Source of the DNA: Algibacillus agarilyticus
GTDB taxonomy: Bacteria > Pseudomonadota > Gammaproteobacteria > Enterobacterales > Alteromonadaceae
Direction of reading: 5' to 3'
Assembly: GCF_003286125.1 (NCBI RefSeq)
Contig: NZ_QMED01000013.1
Coordinates: 1 to 64,000, forward strand
Length of the DNA stretch: 64,000 nucleotides
Shown here: piece after piece, positions 42,818-55,130 of the stretch
Layout: every line of letters begins with the position of its first letter
Numbering within the stretch: position 1 is the first letter of the stretch
Made by a program: the position numbers and the translations under genes
The notes under the pieces: generated by a model
Told to the model about the DNA's origin: nothing
Seen by the model: only the letters and a program-made list of their open reading frames with translations
Database searches by the model: none

Positions 42818-43582
42818 TTAGAAGTGAACTTGCAAACCTAAATAGCCGCCATTCACATCAATATCGGTATCAATGTTATCTAAATCATTTAATTTAAGTG
42901 CAAATGAACGAACACCTAATTGTAGGCTCATATCAACGGCTAAATTATCAATAAAGGCATATTGCACACCTGCTTGAATGTCAGTTAGGCTGTTGCCGTC
43001 ATAACCGACAAAGCTACCATCTGCGTAAATTGATAAGCCGGTAAAAGGTAAGCCAATTTCAGCGGCGGCATAGGCCATTGGCACGATCCCGCTGAATTCT
43101 TCAGTGGTTGACGGCTCGCTGTTGGCGCTTGATGTATCATGCACCATGATAGAACCATCTATTTTTTTACCGTTCAAACCGATATCAATGCTGATTAAAT
43201 CGTTATCTAAAATTTCGTAATAAATAATGAAATCGGTGTTAGTTAAGTCAGCCGTCGTTTTTGATGATTGCACATACGTATTGCCACCAAAAGTAAATTG
43301 ACCTGAGATATTACCGTCAATTTCGATGTTGTTTTGACGTACTTTAATGTTTGGGATTAAAGGGATTGGATGTTCAACCGCAGCATAAAATGAAGTCGAC
43401 GTTTTGTCTTCAAAATCAAAGGTTACATTGTTTGAGCTACCGTCGTTACCAAACGTACCGTCAGCACCAGTTTGCCAACCTTGTGCGCCAAAATATAAAC
43501 CGTAAATCATATCAGCTTGGGCTGCGCCGGCTGTCATGGTTGTTGCTAAGATGGATGCTTTAATTAAATTAGTGATTTTCAT
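42818..43582 (-). CDS. TIGR04219-type outer-membrane beta-barrel protein
   Basis: 254 aa. Signal peptide ends at AAQADM. The mature part opens IYGLYFGAQGW and has alternating beta strands with an aromatic C-terminus (GGYLGLQVHF), as expected for a small barrel. The overall look matches the TIGR04219 family of marine gammaproteobacteria. Function unknown. It is a single gene with about 500 bp of upstream sequence before fadA. Confidence 0.85.
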   Translation of the reverse strand: MKITNLIKASILATTMTAGAAQADMIYGLYFGAQGWQTGADGTFGNDGSSNNVTFDFEDKTSTSFYAAVEHPIPLIPNIKVRQNNIEIDGNISGQFTFGGNTYVQSSKTTADLTNTDFIIYYEILDNDLISIDIGLNGKKIDGSIMVHDTSSANSEPSTTEEFSGIVPMAYAAAEIGLPFTGLSIYADGSFVGYDGNSLTDIQAGVQYAFIDNLAVDMSLQLGVRSFALKLNDLDNIDTDIDVNGGYLGLQVHF

Positions 43583-43921
43583 GTGTCGTCCTAATCTTTA
43601 TTGTTTTGTCCCGAAGGGCGTTATCTTTGCTGTGTTTTGTTGGCTTAAAGCAACTAAAACAGTTGTATATAGTTATGACAGATAATATCGGATAAATAAA
43701 GTGTTAGTAAAAGCGAGAAGATGAAAAATTAGTTAAATGTGATGAAGTTTTTATTATTTCAGTAAAAAGATAAAAGAAACGGCAAAGATAATCATAGTAA
43801 AAACAAAGCATTACTGAGTTCATCTTTTTATTTTTTATTTATTTGATGGTTTATCTGAACTTATTTAAAAAGCTGAAGTCATAATTAATGTGATTGGAAT
43901 TTGTTTGTATCTCCCTATACG

Positions 43922-43956
43922 TCCCGTTAGCCTTATTGGTAAACGGGATTTTTTTT
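43922..43956 (+). terminator. Orphan terminator (possible sRNA 3' end)
   Basis: CCCGTT and AACGGG arms (13-base loop) followed by eight T. There is no plus-strand gene in the preceding 1.2 kb. Confidence 0.5.
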
Positions 43957-44056
43957 GTCTGCTATTCCTGTTTTTGCATCGATAATATATTTTTGCTTTT
44001 ATTTTTATCTCTTGTAGTCGTACTGCGTCAACCCAACAAGCTTGGAGGCAGATAAA

Positions 44057-44084
44057 ACAAAACCAGCTTAAAGCTGGTTTTGTT
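44057..44084 (-). terminator. Terminator of fadBA
   Basis: ACAAAACCAGCTT and AAGCTGGTTTTGT arms, T-rich on the minus strand, 27 bp after the fadA stop. Confidence 0.85.
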
Positions 44085-44110
44085 ATTTCAAATGTTAACT
44101 CTCTCTTTAC

Positions 44111-47439
<3,329 letters not shown>

Positions 47440-47570
47440 AGGGTTTTCTCCATCGGCTTAATCAAGTTGTTATTTTCAATTCAAAAACTTACACCCAGTA
47501 TAGTCGGCTTTTTATTATTTTATGCGCCATGCGAAACGTAAATCGCTTAATCTTATTTCACATAAACCTA

Positions 47571-47587
47571 AACTGGTCTGACCTCAC
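47571..47587 (-). promoter_or_regulatory. FadR-like operator upstream of fadB
   Basis: AACTGGTCTGACC, the left 13 bases of the gammaproteobacterial FadR consensus, with a poor right end (TCAC). Confidence 0.55.
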
Positions 47588-47608
47588 TATAACGTCAATT
47601 AAAAATAT

Positions 47609-47625
47609 TTCAAACACTTGTTTAA
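47609..47625 (-). promoter_or_regulatory. PsrA-like operator upstream of fadB
   Basis: TTCAAACACTTGTTTAA, close to the PsrA consensus TTCAAAC-N3-GTTTGAA, 22 bp from the FadR-like site. Confidence 0.55.
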
Positions 47626-47641
47626 TTTTCCTCTATGTGTA

Positions 47642-47678
47642 AACGATAATCATAATCATAATCATAATCATTATCGTT
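47642..47678. promoter_or_regulatory. Long Fur-box array
   Basis: A 37-bp near-palindrome with AACGATAAT and ATTATCGTT ends and repeated ATAATC units between. It can be read as several overlapping GATAATnATTATC-type Fur boxes. Lies 57 bp before the small membrane-protein ATG. Confidence 0.85.
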
Positions 47679-47735
47679 TACATGGTGCGAGCTATTTGTT
47701 AGTCTATTGATAATGTTGTGAAAAGAGGAAATAAA

Positions 47736-48023
47736 ATGCTGACTTTTTTATTAATTACCGCTGTTATTATGATTACGTTATCTATAACGAGCTTTTTAAT
47801 TGCGACACGTGAAATTAAATTAAGCCCGAACGTTGCCTTATCATCTATACCTTTGCTGACATTTGCGTTTATCGGTTGGTTGTTACTCGGTTTAGCTTTA
47901 GTTTGTGCAATTCACAGCTTGGGGTTTATCAGTGGCAGCTTGCTGGTGTTGGTTGTGTTTTGTACCACCGGCGGGATCATTACATTACCTTCTCGTTTTA
48001 ATGGTCGTCACTTTGGTGCTTAA
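47736..48023 (+). CDS. Small Fur-controlled membrane protein
   Basis: 95 aa from the ATG at 47736 (AGAGGAAATAAA upstream; GTG at 47718 is less likely). Three hydrophobic helices: LTFLLITAVIMITLSITSFLI, IPLLTFAFIGWLLLGLALVCAI and ISGSLLVLVVFCTTGGIIT, in a DUF3325-like size class that I cannot confirm. The Fur array directly upstream indicates induction under iron limitation, so a role in iron acquisition is likely. Its end overlaps the convergent LysR gene by 26 bp. Confidence 0.7.
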   Translation: MLTFLLITAVIMITLSITSFLIATREIKLSPNVALSSIPLLTFAFIGWLLLGLALVCAIHSLGFISGSLLVLVVFCTTGGIITLPSRFNGRHFGA

Positions 48024-48876
48024 ACTCGAGCTTAATAAATTGGATAAAAGCTTGTAAGTTATTTAAGTGTTGAACCCGGGGTGGATGAATTAAATAAATA
48101 TCGTAGCCTTTAATGTATTCATGCTCTAAGCAAGGTGCTAACAAACCCGCTGTGATTTCTTGATTTACGTAGTAACTAGGCATACGCACAATGCCTAGCC
48201 CTTGGATTGCTTGTAGCTTAAGTAAAGGGTGATCATTAATGATAAAGTTACCTTTTACATTGATGTGGCCACTGGCGAAAGGCCAACTCGATTGCTCAGG
48301 ACCGGTTAAGCAATTGTGCTGTGTTAAATCGAGCAGGCTTTTAGGTTTACCATATTGCGCGTAATATTGTGGGCTAGCACAGCAGACATGCTGATAGCTA
48401 AATAATGGGCTAGCGACCATGTTCTCTGGCGGTGTTAAGGTTGCTCTAAACGCTAAATCAAAGTTGGCTTGGTTTAAGTCAAACGCGGTATAACTGGTAT
48501 CAATGTTAAAAGTTATATTTGGGTGTTGGTTTTTAAATTTCTGACACAAGTTAAGTAAATAACGTTCGGCAAACAATTTGGGTGCAGTAATATTAATGCA
48601 GCCCTCTAACTCGCCTATTGATCGATTTAAATTAAGTAATGCACTTTTTATTTCGGTACCGCAATTTAAAACATGTTGCCCGTCTTGTGTTAAGCGTACG
48701 CTGCGTGTGGTTCTAATTAATAGTGTGGTGTTTAAATCTAGCTCAAGTTGTTTTATTTGATCAGATAAATAGCCACGTGAGATATGTAATTGTTTTGCAG
48801 CGGCTGCAAAGTTTAACTGTTTAGCGACTTCATGAAATAGCATTAAGCGTTCGAGCTTTTTGTGTTCGAGACTCAT
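47998..48876 (-). CDS. LysR-family transcriptional regulator
   Basis: 292 aa. N-terminal winged HTH (RLMLFHEVAKQLNFAAAAKQLHISRGYLSDQIKQLELDLNTTLLIRTTRSVRLT) and a C-terminal substrate-binding domain. It is divergent from an aldo/keto reductase with a 144-bp spacer, and by the usual LysR arrangement probably controls that gene. The effector is unknown. Confidence 0.92.
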   Translation of the reverse strand: MSLEHKKLERLMLFHEVAKQLNFAAAAKQLHISRGYLSDQIKQLELDLNTTLLIRTTRSVRLTQDGQHVLNCGTEIKSALLNLNRSIGELEGCINITAPKLFAERYLLNLCQKFKNQHPNITFNIDTSYTAFDLNQANFDLAFRATLTPPENMVASPLFSYQHVCCASPQYYAQYGKPKSLLDLTQHNCLTGPEQSSWPFASGHINVKGNFIINDHPLLKLQAIQGLGIVRMPSYYVNQEITAGLLAPCLEHEYIKGYDIYLIHPPRVQHLNNLQAFIQFIKLEFKHQSDDH

Positions 48877-49020
48877 TTTTCGATCCCGTTGATTGAACTT
48901 GCGGCTAATAATAGCTGTTATTGTTCGTTATAACGAATGGTTATTTCGTTTTTGCGCTCTTCTCTCCTTTTACTACACTGACTAAACTGTTTATTTTTGA
49001 TTAAGCCATAATGAGTTTTT

Positions 49021-50001
49021 ATGCGTAAATTACCGTTAGAAAAACAGTTACCTCAAGTTAGTGATTTAGTGTTTGGTTGTATGGGGTTGGGTGGTGATTG
49101 GGATCCCAAAAGTGCGATCACAGCAGACCACATTAAAATTGCACATCAAGCTGTTGATGCCGCATTAGCGATCGGCATTAACTTATTTGATCATGCTGAT
49201 ATTTATACATCGGGTAAAGCCGAAAAAGTTTTTGCTAAAATACTCAAACAACGGCCTGAATTACAACGTGAGATTTACATTCAGTCTAAATGTGCGATCC
49301 GATTTGCTGATGAGCAATATCCCGGTCGATATGACACCTCACCTACTTGGCTTAATCATTCTATTGATGGCATTTTGAACCGTTTACAAGTAGAGCATAT
49401 CGATGTGTTGCTATTGCATCGCCCTGATCCCTTAATGGATGCAGAAGAAATAGCTCAAACGCTTAAGGCTATTAAAGCGAGTGGCAAAGTAAGCCACTTT
49501 GGTGTATCAAATATGCACTTGCACCAAATACAGCTGTTGAATCATTATTTAGATGAACCGTTGCTTATCAATCAATTAGAAATTAATTTACAAAAATTAG
49601 ATTGGTTAGAAGAAGGTGTTTTAGCTGGAAATACGCAAGGTAGCCACGTTAATTTTACCAGTGGCACACTTGAATATTGTCAAATGAATAATTTGCAAGT
49701 GCAGTCGTGGGGCAGTTTATGCCAAGGGTTATTCAGTGGTCGTGATCTAAGTGAGCAGCCGGAGTCTGTTGTTAAAACGGCGCAGTTGGTGCAATCATTA
49801 GCTCATAAATATCAAACAACGTGTGAAAGCATTATTTTGGCTTGGTTAATGCGTCACCCTGCGCGAGTGCAGCCGGTTATTGGTACAACACAAGCTGCGC
49901 GAATTAAAGCCTGTGGTGCGGCAAGTGAAATTATGCAGCAGTTAACCCGTGACGATTGGTATTCACTTTATGTTACGGCTCGGGGTCAAGCTTTACCTTA
50001 A
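49021..50001 (+). CDS. Aldo/keto reductase (YdhF-like)
   Basis: 326 aa TIM-barrel NADPH reductase. Catalytic tetrad pieces: Asp in LFDHADIYTSGKAE with Tyr, Lys in IQSKCAI and His in LLLHRPDPLMDAEE. NADPH-binding residues occur in the C-terminal VIGTTQAARI. The GxSN loop reads FGVSNMH. The closest group by eye is the YdhF-type oxidoreductase. Divergent from the LysR regulator; followed after 90 bp by a GlcG-like gene, perhaps in the same transcript. Confidence 0.9.
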   Translation: MRKLPLEKQLPQVSDLVFGCMGLGGDWDPKSAITADHIKIAHQAVDAALAIGINLFDHADIYTSGKAEKVFAKILKQRPELQREIYIQSKCAIRFADEQYPGRYDTSPTWLNHSIDGILNRLQVEHIDVLLLHRPDPLMDAEEIAQTLKAIKASGKVSHFGVSNMHLHQIQLLNHYLDEPLLINQLEINLQKLDWLEEGVLAGNTQGSHVNFTSGTLEYCQMNNLQVQSWGSLCQGLFSGRDLSEQPESVVKTAQLVQSLAHKYQTTCESIILAWLMRHPARVQPVIGTTQAARIKACGAASEIMQQLTRDDWYSLYVTARGQALP

Positions 50002-50090
50002 ATACTATTCGCACTTAATAAAGGCGCTATTGTTTAAAGCGTTATTATTAAGTGCGTTAATAAATGATTCATTATTAAAAAGAGATCTAG

Positions 50091-50483
50091 ATGCTTACAT
50101 TACAACACACGTTATTAATCCAAAATAAAGCGCTTGAATTAGCGATTAAACAAGGTGTGAATATCGCCATTGCTATTACCGATACACATGGAGAGTTAAT
50201 GACTTTTTTACGTATGGATGATGTTAGTTTGCATGCCTGCGTATTAGCTAAAAATAAAGCCTATACGGCGGCACGTGATCGCCAAACAACCAAAAGTTTA
50301 GCCCGTTGGGCGCAAGAAACCGGCAAGGATTTAAGTTACTGGACCGATCCACGTATCACGGGCATTGCAGGGGGCGTTCCTATTATCGTCGCGGGTAAAG
50401 TGATGGGCGCTATTGGTATTAGCGGACTCGCTGAAGATGATGACGAAACCCTAGCTTACGCGGCTTTAGAAGTGATTAGTTAA
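50091..50483 (+). CDS. GlcG/HbpS-family (DUF336) protein
   Basis: 130 aa, single GlcG/HbpS domain (Pfam haem-degrading family). AIKQGVNIAIAITDTHGELMTFLRMDDVSLHACVLAKNKAYTAA and GGVPIIVAGKVMGAIGISGLAEDDDETLAYAAL are both family segments. Haem binding or a role linked to small carbonyl metabolism are possible; not decided here. Terminator at 50509. Confidence 0.88.
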   Translation: MLTLQHTLLIQNKALELAIKQGVNIAIAITDTHGELMTFLRMDDVSLHACVLAKNKAYTAARDRQTTKSLARWAQETGKDLSYWTDPRITGIAGGVPIIVAGKVMGAIGISGLAEDDDETLAYAALEVIS

Positions 50484-50508
50484 CCTAATTTATGAATGAT
50501 AACAAACA

Positions 50509-50537
50509 AAAAAAACCGCTGAGAGGCGGTTTTTTTG
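50509..50537. terminator. Bidirectional terminator between GlcG-like gene and ssb
   Basis: AAAACCGC-CTGAGAG-GCGGTTTT type hairpin with A and T runs either side. Confidence 0.88.
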
Positions 50538-50563
50538 TGACTTAAAACGTTGCTCAGGACGTG

Positions 50564-51190
50564 CTAGAACGGAATGTCGTCATCAAAGTCCATACTAGGC
50601 TCAACGGCAGGTGGTTGAGGTGTAGGCGCTTGTTGTGGTTTTTGCTGATAACCACTAGGAGCAGAAGCTGCTTGCTGTGGTTTTTGTTGATAACCACCTT
50701 GCTGCGGTTGACCCATTGGCTGAGGCGCTTGTTGTGGTTTTTGTTGGTAACCACCTTGTTGCGGTTGTTGAGCCATAGGTTGTGCTGCTTGCTGAGGCGC
50801 TTGTTGATATCCGCCTGATTGTTGCGGCTGGTATCCACCCGAGTCAGCACCTGGACGACCATCTAACATTTGCATTTCGTTTGCACGAATTTCTGTTGTG
50901 TATTGATCTTGGCCTTGCTGATTTTGCCACTTACGCGTTTTTAAGCTGCCCTCAACATAAACTTTTGAACCTTTACGCAAGTATTCGCCAGCGATCTCGG
51001 CTAAACGGTTATTAAATACAACGCGATGCCATTCAGTTGCTTCACGTGGTTCACCGGTTTGTTTGTCTTTCCATGATTCTGATGTAGCAACGGTCACATT
51101 ACAGATAGCGCCACCGTTCGGAAAATAACGCACTTCAGGATCTTGTCCTAAGTTGCCTATTAAGATTACTTTATTTATACCTCGTGCCAT
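50564..51190 (-). CDS. ssb: Single-stranded DNA-binding protein
   Basis: 208 aa. The OB-fold domain (1-110) begins [22 protein letters not shown]. The intrinsically disordered linker of about 90 residues is made of Gly/Gln/Pro repeats, with four [10 protein letters not shown]-like units, and the acidic tip DFDDDIPF binds partner proteins. Length is slightly above E. coli SSB (178). Divergent from tesB. A weak LexA-like box lies 15-30 bp before the start. Confidence 0.97.
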   Translation of the reverse strand: MARGINKVILIGNLGQDPEVRYFPNGGAICNVTVATSESWKDKQTGEPREATEWHRVVFNNRLAEIAGEYLRKGSKVYVEGSLKTRKWQNQQGQDQYTTEIRANEMQMLDGRPGADSGGYQPQQSGGYQQAPQQAAQPMAQQPQQGGYQQKPQQAPQPMGQPQQGGYQQKPQQAASAPSGYQQKPQQAPTPQPPAVEPSMDFDDDIPF

Positions 51191-51204
51191 GGTGGCCCCT
51201 TATC

Positions 51205-51220
51205 CTGTAACTTTATACAT
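51205..51220 (-). promoter_or_regulatory. Weak LexA-like box upstream of ssb
   Basis: CTGT-N8-ACAT, one mismatch from the CTGT-N8-ACAG core. Confidence 0.3.
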
Positions 51221-51342
51221 GAACTTATAATAACACTTGAATTTTTTAGACTCTAGAACAACTTACTTTTAAATTTCTAACTTGGTTGTCTTAACCATTT
51301 GTTCTAAACTGGTACGATGAGATTATTTATGGATTTTAAGAT

Positions 51343-52209
51343 ATGTCTGCTGTTTTAGATGAACTGATTAGCTTGGTTAATTTAGAGAAAATAGAAGCCG
51401 GTTTATTTCGTGGGCAAAGCCAAGATCTCGGCTTTGGTGCGGTATTTGGTGGGCAAGTGCTTGGTCAGGCTTTATCGGCCGCACAGCAAACGATAGGCAA
51501 TGAACGTGCTGTTCATTCATTTCATTCTTATTTTTTACGTCCTGGCGATGTGTTACACCCTATTGTTTATCAGGTTGAAACGATAAGAGACGGTAAAAGC
51601 TTTGCAACACGCAGAGTTGAAGCGATTCAGCATGGTAAAACAATTTTCTATTTGACGGCCTCTTTTCAATTGCCCGAAACCAGCTTTGATCATCAAAATA
51701 AAATGCCTCTTGATGTACCTCTACCTGAATCATTAATGTCTGAATTAGACTTTATTCGGGCTAACCAAGATAAAATTCCGACTCATTTACGAGATAAATT
51801 TACGGGTGAGAAACCAATTGAAGTTAAACCGGTTGAATTTGTTAACCCGCTTGAACCGCGAGCTATGCCAGCTAAACGTCACATTTGGTTTAAAGCGAAT
51901 GGGGGGTTATCTGATTGTCAGCACGAGCATAAATATTTATTGGCTTATGCGTCTGATTTTAATTTTTTAACAACGGCGTTGCAGCCACATGGACGTTCTA
52001 TTATGGATAGAGGTTTGCAAGTGGCAACCATTGATCATTCTATGTGGTTTCATCGGCCATTTCGTTTTGATGATTGGTTGTTGTATGTCGTTGAAAGCCC
52101 TTCTGCTTCGGGGGCGAGAGGGTTTGTGCGTGGCGAAATATATAATCGGCAGGGCGAGCTTGTCGCCAGTGCTGCTCAAGAAGGCGTGGTCAGAATTAAA
52201 ACAAGTTAA
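51343..52209 (+). CDS. tesB: Acyl-CoA thioesterase II TesB
   Basis: 288 aa (E. coli 286), tandem hot-dog fold. Family segments visible: [27 protein letters not shown] at the N-terminus, [13 protein letters not shown], and in the second half [14 protein letters not shown], the catalytic Asp segment [21 protein letters not shown] and EGVVRIK. It hydrolyses medium- and long-chain acyl-CoAs. Repeat B copy 3 follows about 50 bp after the stop. Confidence 0.94.
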   Translation: MSAVLDELISLVNLEKIEAGLFRGQSQDLGFGAVFGGQVLGQALSAAQQTIGNERAVHSFHSYFLRPGDVLHPIVYQVETIRDGKSFATRRVEAIQHGKTIFYLTASFQLPETSFDHQNKMPLDVPLPESLMSELDFIRANQDKIPTHLRDKFTGEKPIEVKPVEFVNPLEPRAMPAKRHIWFKANGGLSDCQHEHKYLLAYASDFNFLTTALQPHGRSIMDRGLQVATIDHSMWFHRPFRFDDWLLYVVESPSASGARGFVRGEIYNRQGELVASAAQEGVVRIKTS

Positions 52210-52215
52210 TCTTAG

Positions 52216-52240
52216 TTATACCCAGGTAACTTGGGCATAA
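52216..52240. repeat. Palindrome downstream of tesB
   Basis: TTATACCCAGG and TTGGGCATAA type arms around a TAAC core; imperfect relative of the CAAGTCACTTG palindromes. Confidence 0.6.
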
Positions 52241-52260
52241 CAGGTGAGAATTATCACTGT

Positions 52261-52485
52261 TATAGTCTTCTCGCTCAGGTTTTATGGTTCATTGTCAGCG
52301 CTTACCCGCCCCAATCACATAGTAGAGCATATGCTCATGGCGTCTCGAAGCTTGCCTGCATGGATGTAGGTAAGGGGCGAGAGCAGGACGCGTTAGCTTT
52401 GACGGCTTTGCTGACATGGATGTAAGTATTTAGGTTTCGGCTGGAACTAGAAACCAGCCCCTAAACCCCGATCGCTTTGACTCTA
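52261..52485 (+). repeat. Dispersed repeat B (MITE-like), copy 3, long form (225 bp)
   Basis: Same ends as the 176-bp copies (TATAGTC... ...GACTCTA) and the same central GAGCATATGCTC, but about 49 bp longer in the right arm. Shares the GGGGCGAGAGCAGGACGCG block with copy 1. Confidence 0.85.
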
Positions 52486-52542
52486 GATAAGGTTTCGATG
52501 AACAAGTGACTTGTGTCTATAACCAAGTCACTTGAAACGAGT

Positions 52543-55110
52543 TTAACGAATATTTAAATATCGCTTTGCGGCTTTATTGCGCAAACCCAATGCGAGTAAT
52601 ATAAATAGCCAGTAGTTAGCTGTACCGCCGCTTGATTCTTCTGTCGCGTTATCGGTATCGTCTACAGTTGGCTCGGTGGGTAATTCTTGCCAAGTGATCG
52701 CAAATTCAACTTCAATTAAGTTATCTTTTTCATTTAAATCGTAAGTTAAATTGTCTTGTACTTTCCAGCTTAAGCCGTTGTTAATTGCTAAGTTAGGTGA
52801 GCTATTATCTAATGTTGCCCAACCGCCTGTTCCGATGCGAGCTTGGATATTTTGGATCGTACCACCGACAAATTGATCCGGTTGTGCTGTTATGATGACA
52901 TCACTCATGGGTTCATCAAAGTTATAAGCGGTTAGGCGAATTGATTTAATGTTTAAATCGCTATTGGATTTGTTTTGTAATGAGGTTACTTGGCCTTGGT
53001 TTATTCTAAAATTCATCGCGATATCAGCATTGGGCTCATCTAAAATAAGGTCATTACTCTCTGTGATATTCAATTTGAATTGACGACTACCCGACACGCC
53101 ACTACCTGTGTAGGTAACACTGACCGTGAACGTGCCAATCTCATTGGGATCACCCGTAATATGGCCAACATCATCACTTAAATAGAGGTTGTTAGGCAAC
53201 GAACCGCCTGATACATCGTATTTTAACGTGCTATCGACCGATGTTTTTAAACGTAAATTAATAAAATCGTATGATTTAGGAATGGTTGCCAGTTCTTCTG
53301 TTAACCAAGCACCTGAGAAGACTTGAGTGCCAGGGGCGACGGTTGTTGAATAATCTGACGTAATATTGCTGCTGGCCTTTGTTGTGGGGTTAACATAAGA
53401 ATAACGAGCGCGCATTCGGTATTGAATGGTGTCGTTAGTTGGAATACTGGTATCAAAATAGGGAGAAGCCGTTGTGGTGGCTAATTCACTCCAGGTGCCG
53501 TTAATGTTACGGTCAATAACATAAACATCAGCTAACGCAGACTCTGTCCACGTGAGTGCATAACCTGAACCGTTTATTAATACACTAAGGTTTTGTGGCG
53601 CATTAGGCGTTTCTTGAGCCCAAGACGCTAATACATTTGAATTACCTGACGCACTGATGGCGGTATAAAAGCCGGGTCGTTGTGCTGCGCTGCCTAGCGT
53701 AATGAGCTTATCACTTGATACTACATGGGGTATTTCGGTTTGGGTGCTGTTACTGCTGGTAAATTGCGTAAAGGTAACACTCGTAGTGTCGGTTAAACCT
53801 AAACCTCTGAGCTCGGTTGGTTGATCGGGGTTAATTGAAAAAAGCGTCGGCTGTATTTGTTGTGTGTTATCTAACAGCGTTTCTAGATTAAGTACACCAC
53901 CCGATTTGCTGAGCCATTGTAAATCGGAGTTGCTTGTTACTGAATGAATTAATGCACTGCGCAGTGTAAGGCTTGATAACGTGTTATCTTCGCTTAATGC
54001 TATAGCGGCTGCGCCAGCCACAAGGGGGGCGGCCATTGAGGTGCCTGATTGAATTTTGTAATCCGCGTCTAAACTGGTACTGAGTAAGTTTGTGCCTGGG
54101 GCTGCAATATCAACAATGTTGGCGCCGTAGTTACTGTTGGTGGAGCGAGCTAGCTCATCTGTTACATTCGCGACGGCGATCGTATTGTTTAACAGCGGGC
54201 TGTAAGCAGCGGGATAAACTGCGTTTTTATCAATGTCTAATGCACTGTTACCGGCAGCAATAAAAAATAAAGTGTCGTTTTCGGCTTCTGCTGTTTGCAT
54301 TTGGTTGAATAACGCGGTGTCAAAGTTATCAAAATCAAGTGATAAGATCATAATGCGGGCGCCCATTGCCGTTGCATAATCGACTCCTGAAGCCAGATCC
54401 GATAAATTGCCTCCCGTATCAGCGAGTACTTTTACCGGCATTATTTTAGCTTGCCAGCAAACACCTGCAACGCCGACTCCTTGATTGTCACCTATTGCTC
54501 CAAATAAGCCGGCTACATGCGAACCATGGCCTCCGTCGTCTTCTGGCGCGTTATTATCGTTGATAAAGTTCCAACCATGCACGTCATCTATAAAACCGTT
54601 GTTGTCGTCATCGATCCCATTGTCTGCAATTTCATTGGGGTTGACCCACACGTTATTGGCTAAATCGGGGTGGTCAAGATCAATACCTGAATCTAAAACA
54701 GCAACTAACACACTTGAGCAATCAGTACGGGTATTCCAGATATCTTCTGAATTGATTATATCGTGATGTTGTTGTTCGTTATAACGTGCGTCTCCCGGAA
54801 AAAGCTGCGCTGATACAACTTGATCATATTCAACAGTTTTAACGGCGATATGTTTACGCAAATAAAGGATAACGCTAGGTGCTTGGCTATCTTCGGTTAC
54901 GGTTATTTTTAATATTTTAACTGGGCGCTTGGATGCTCGCGTTAAATTATAAGTCGTGACCTGTAATTCGTCGTTTAATTGCCACATCGGCGCTGGCAAT
55001 GCAGCTTTTTGTGTGTCCCACTGTACAATTAGGTCTGTTTTAGCGCACACAATGTGTGCGAAAAAGAGCAAAAAGAGTGTGGTTATTATCTTTTTTAGGT
55101 TTGTCTGCAT
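52543..55110 (-). CDS. Secreted S8 (subtilisin-like) serine protease
   Basis: 855 aa from the ATG at 55110 (AGGAAATCAGC upstream). Signal peptide LKKIITTLFLLFFAHIVCA. The S8 domain has the full catalytic set: Asp in AVLDSGIDLDHPDL, His in GGHGSHVAGLFG, the oxyanion Asn in FFIAAGNSALD and Ser in SGTSMAAPLVAG. Ig/fibronectin-like beta domains follow (about 470-830). The C-terminus, acidic Glu/Gly stretch, SGGTANYWLFILLALGLRNKAAKR, resembles a GlyGly-CTERM sorting tail. Probably exported and processed at the surface. Confidence 0.92.
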   Translation of the reverse strand: MQTNLKKIITTLFLLFFAHIVCAKTDLIVQWDTQKAALPAPMWQLNDELQVTTYNLTRASKRPVKILKITVTEDSQAPSVILYLRKHIAVKTVEYDQVVSAQLFPGDARYNEQQHHDIINSEDIWNTRTDCSSVLVAVLDSGIDLDHPDLANNVWVNPNEIADNGIDDDNNGFIDDVHGWNFINDNNAPEDDGGHGSHVAGLFGAIGDNQGVGVAGVCWQAKIMPVKVLADTGGNLSDLASGVDYATAMGARIMILSLDFDNFDTALFNQMQTAEAENDTLFFIAAGNSALDIDKNAVYPAAYSPLLNNTIAVANVTDELARSTNSNYGANIVDIAAPGTNLLSTSLDADYKIQSGTSMAAPLVAGAAAIALSEDNTLSSLTLRSALIHSVTSNSDLQWLSKSGGVLNLETLLDNTQQIQPTLFSINPDQPTELRGLGLTDTTSVTFTQFTSSNSTQTEIPHVVSSDKLITLGSAAQRPGFYTAISASGNSNVLASWAQETPNAPQNLSVLINGSGYALTWTESALADVYVIDRNINGTWSELATTTASPYFDTSIPTNDTIQYRMRARYSYVNPTTKASSNITSDYSTTVAPGTQVFSGAWLTEELATIPKSYDFINLRLKTSVDSTLKYDVSGGSLPNNLYLSDDVGHITGDPNEIGTFTVSVTYTGSGVSGSRQFKLNITESNDLILDEPNADIAMNFRINQGQVTSLQNKSNSDLNIKSIRLTAYNFDEPMSDVIITAQPDQFVGGTIQNIQARIGTGGWATLDNSSPNLAINNGLSWKVQDNLTYDLNEKDNLIEVEFAITWQELPTEPTVDDTDNATEESSGGTANYWLFILLALGLRNKAAKRYLNIR

Positions 55111-55130
55111 TGCTGATTTCCTATCGTGCA

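Larger units (their letters stand above)
43583..44110. other. Intergenic between barrel gene and fadA
   Basis: Contains the barrel-gene promoter side, an orphan hairpin-T structure at 43922-43956 and the fadA terminator at 44057-44084. No ORF supported. Confidence 0.5.
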
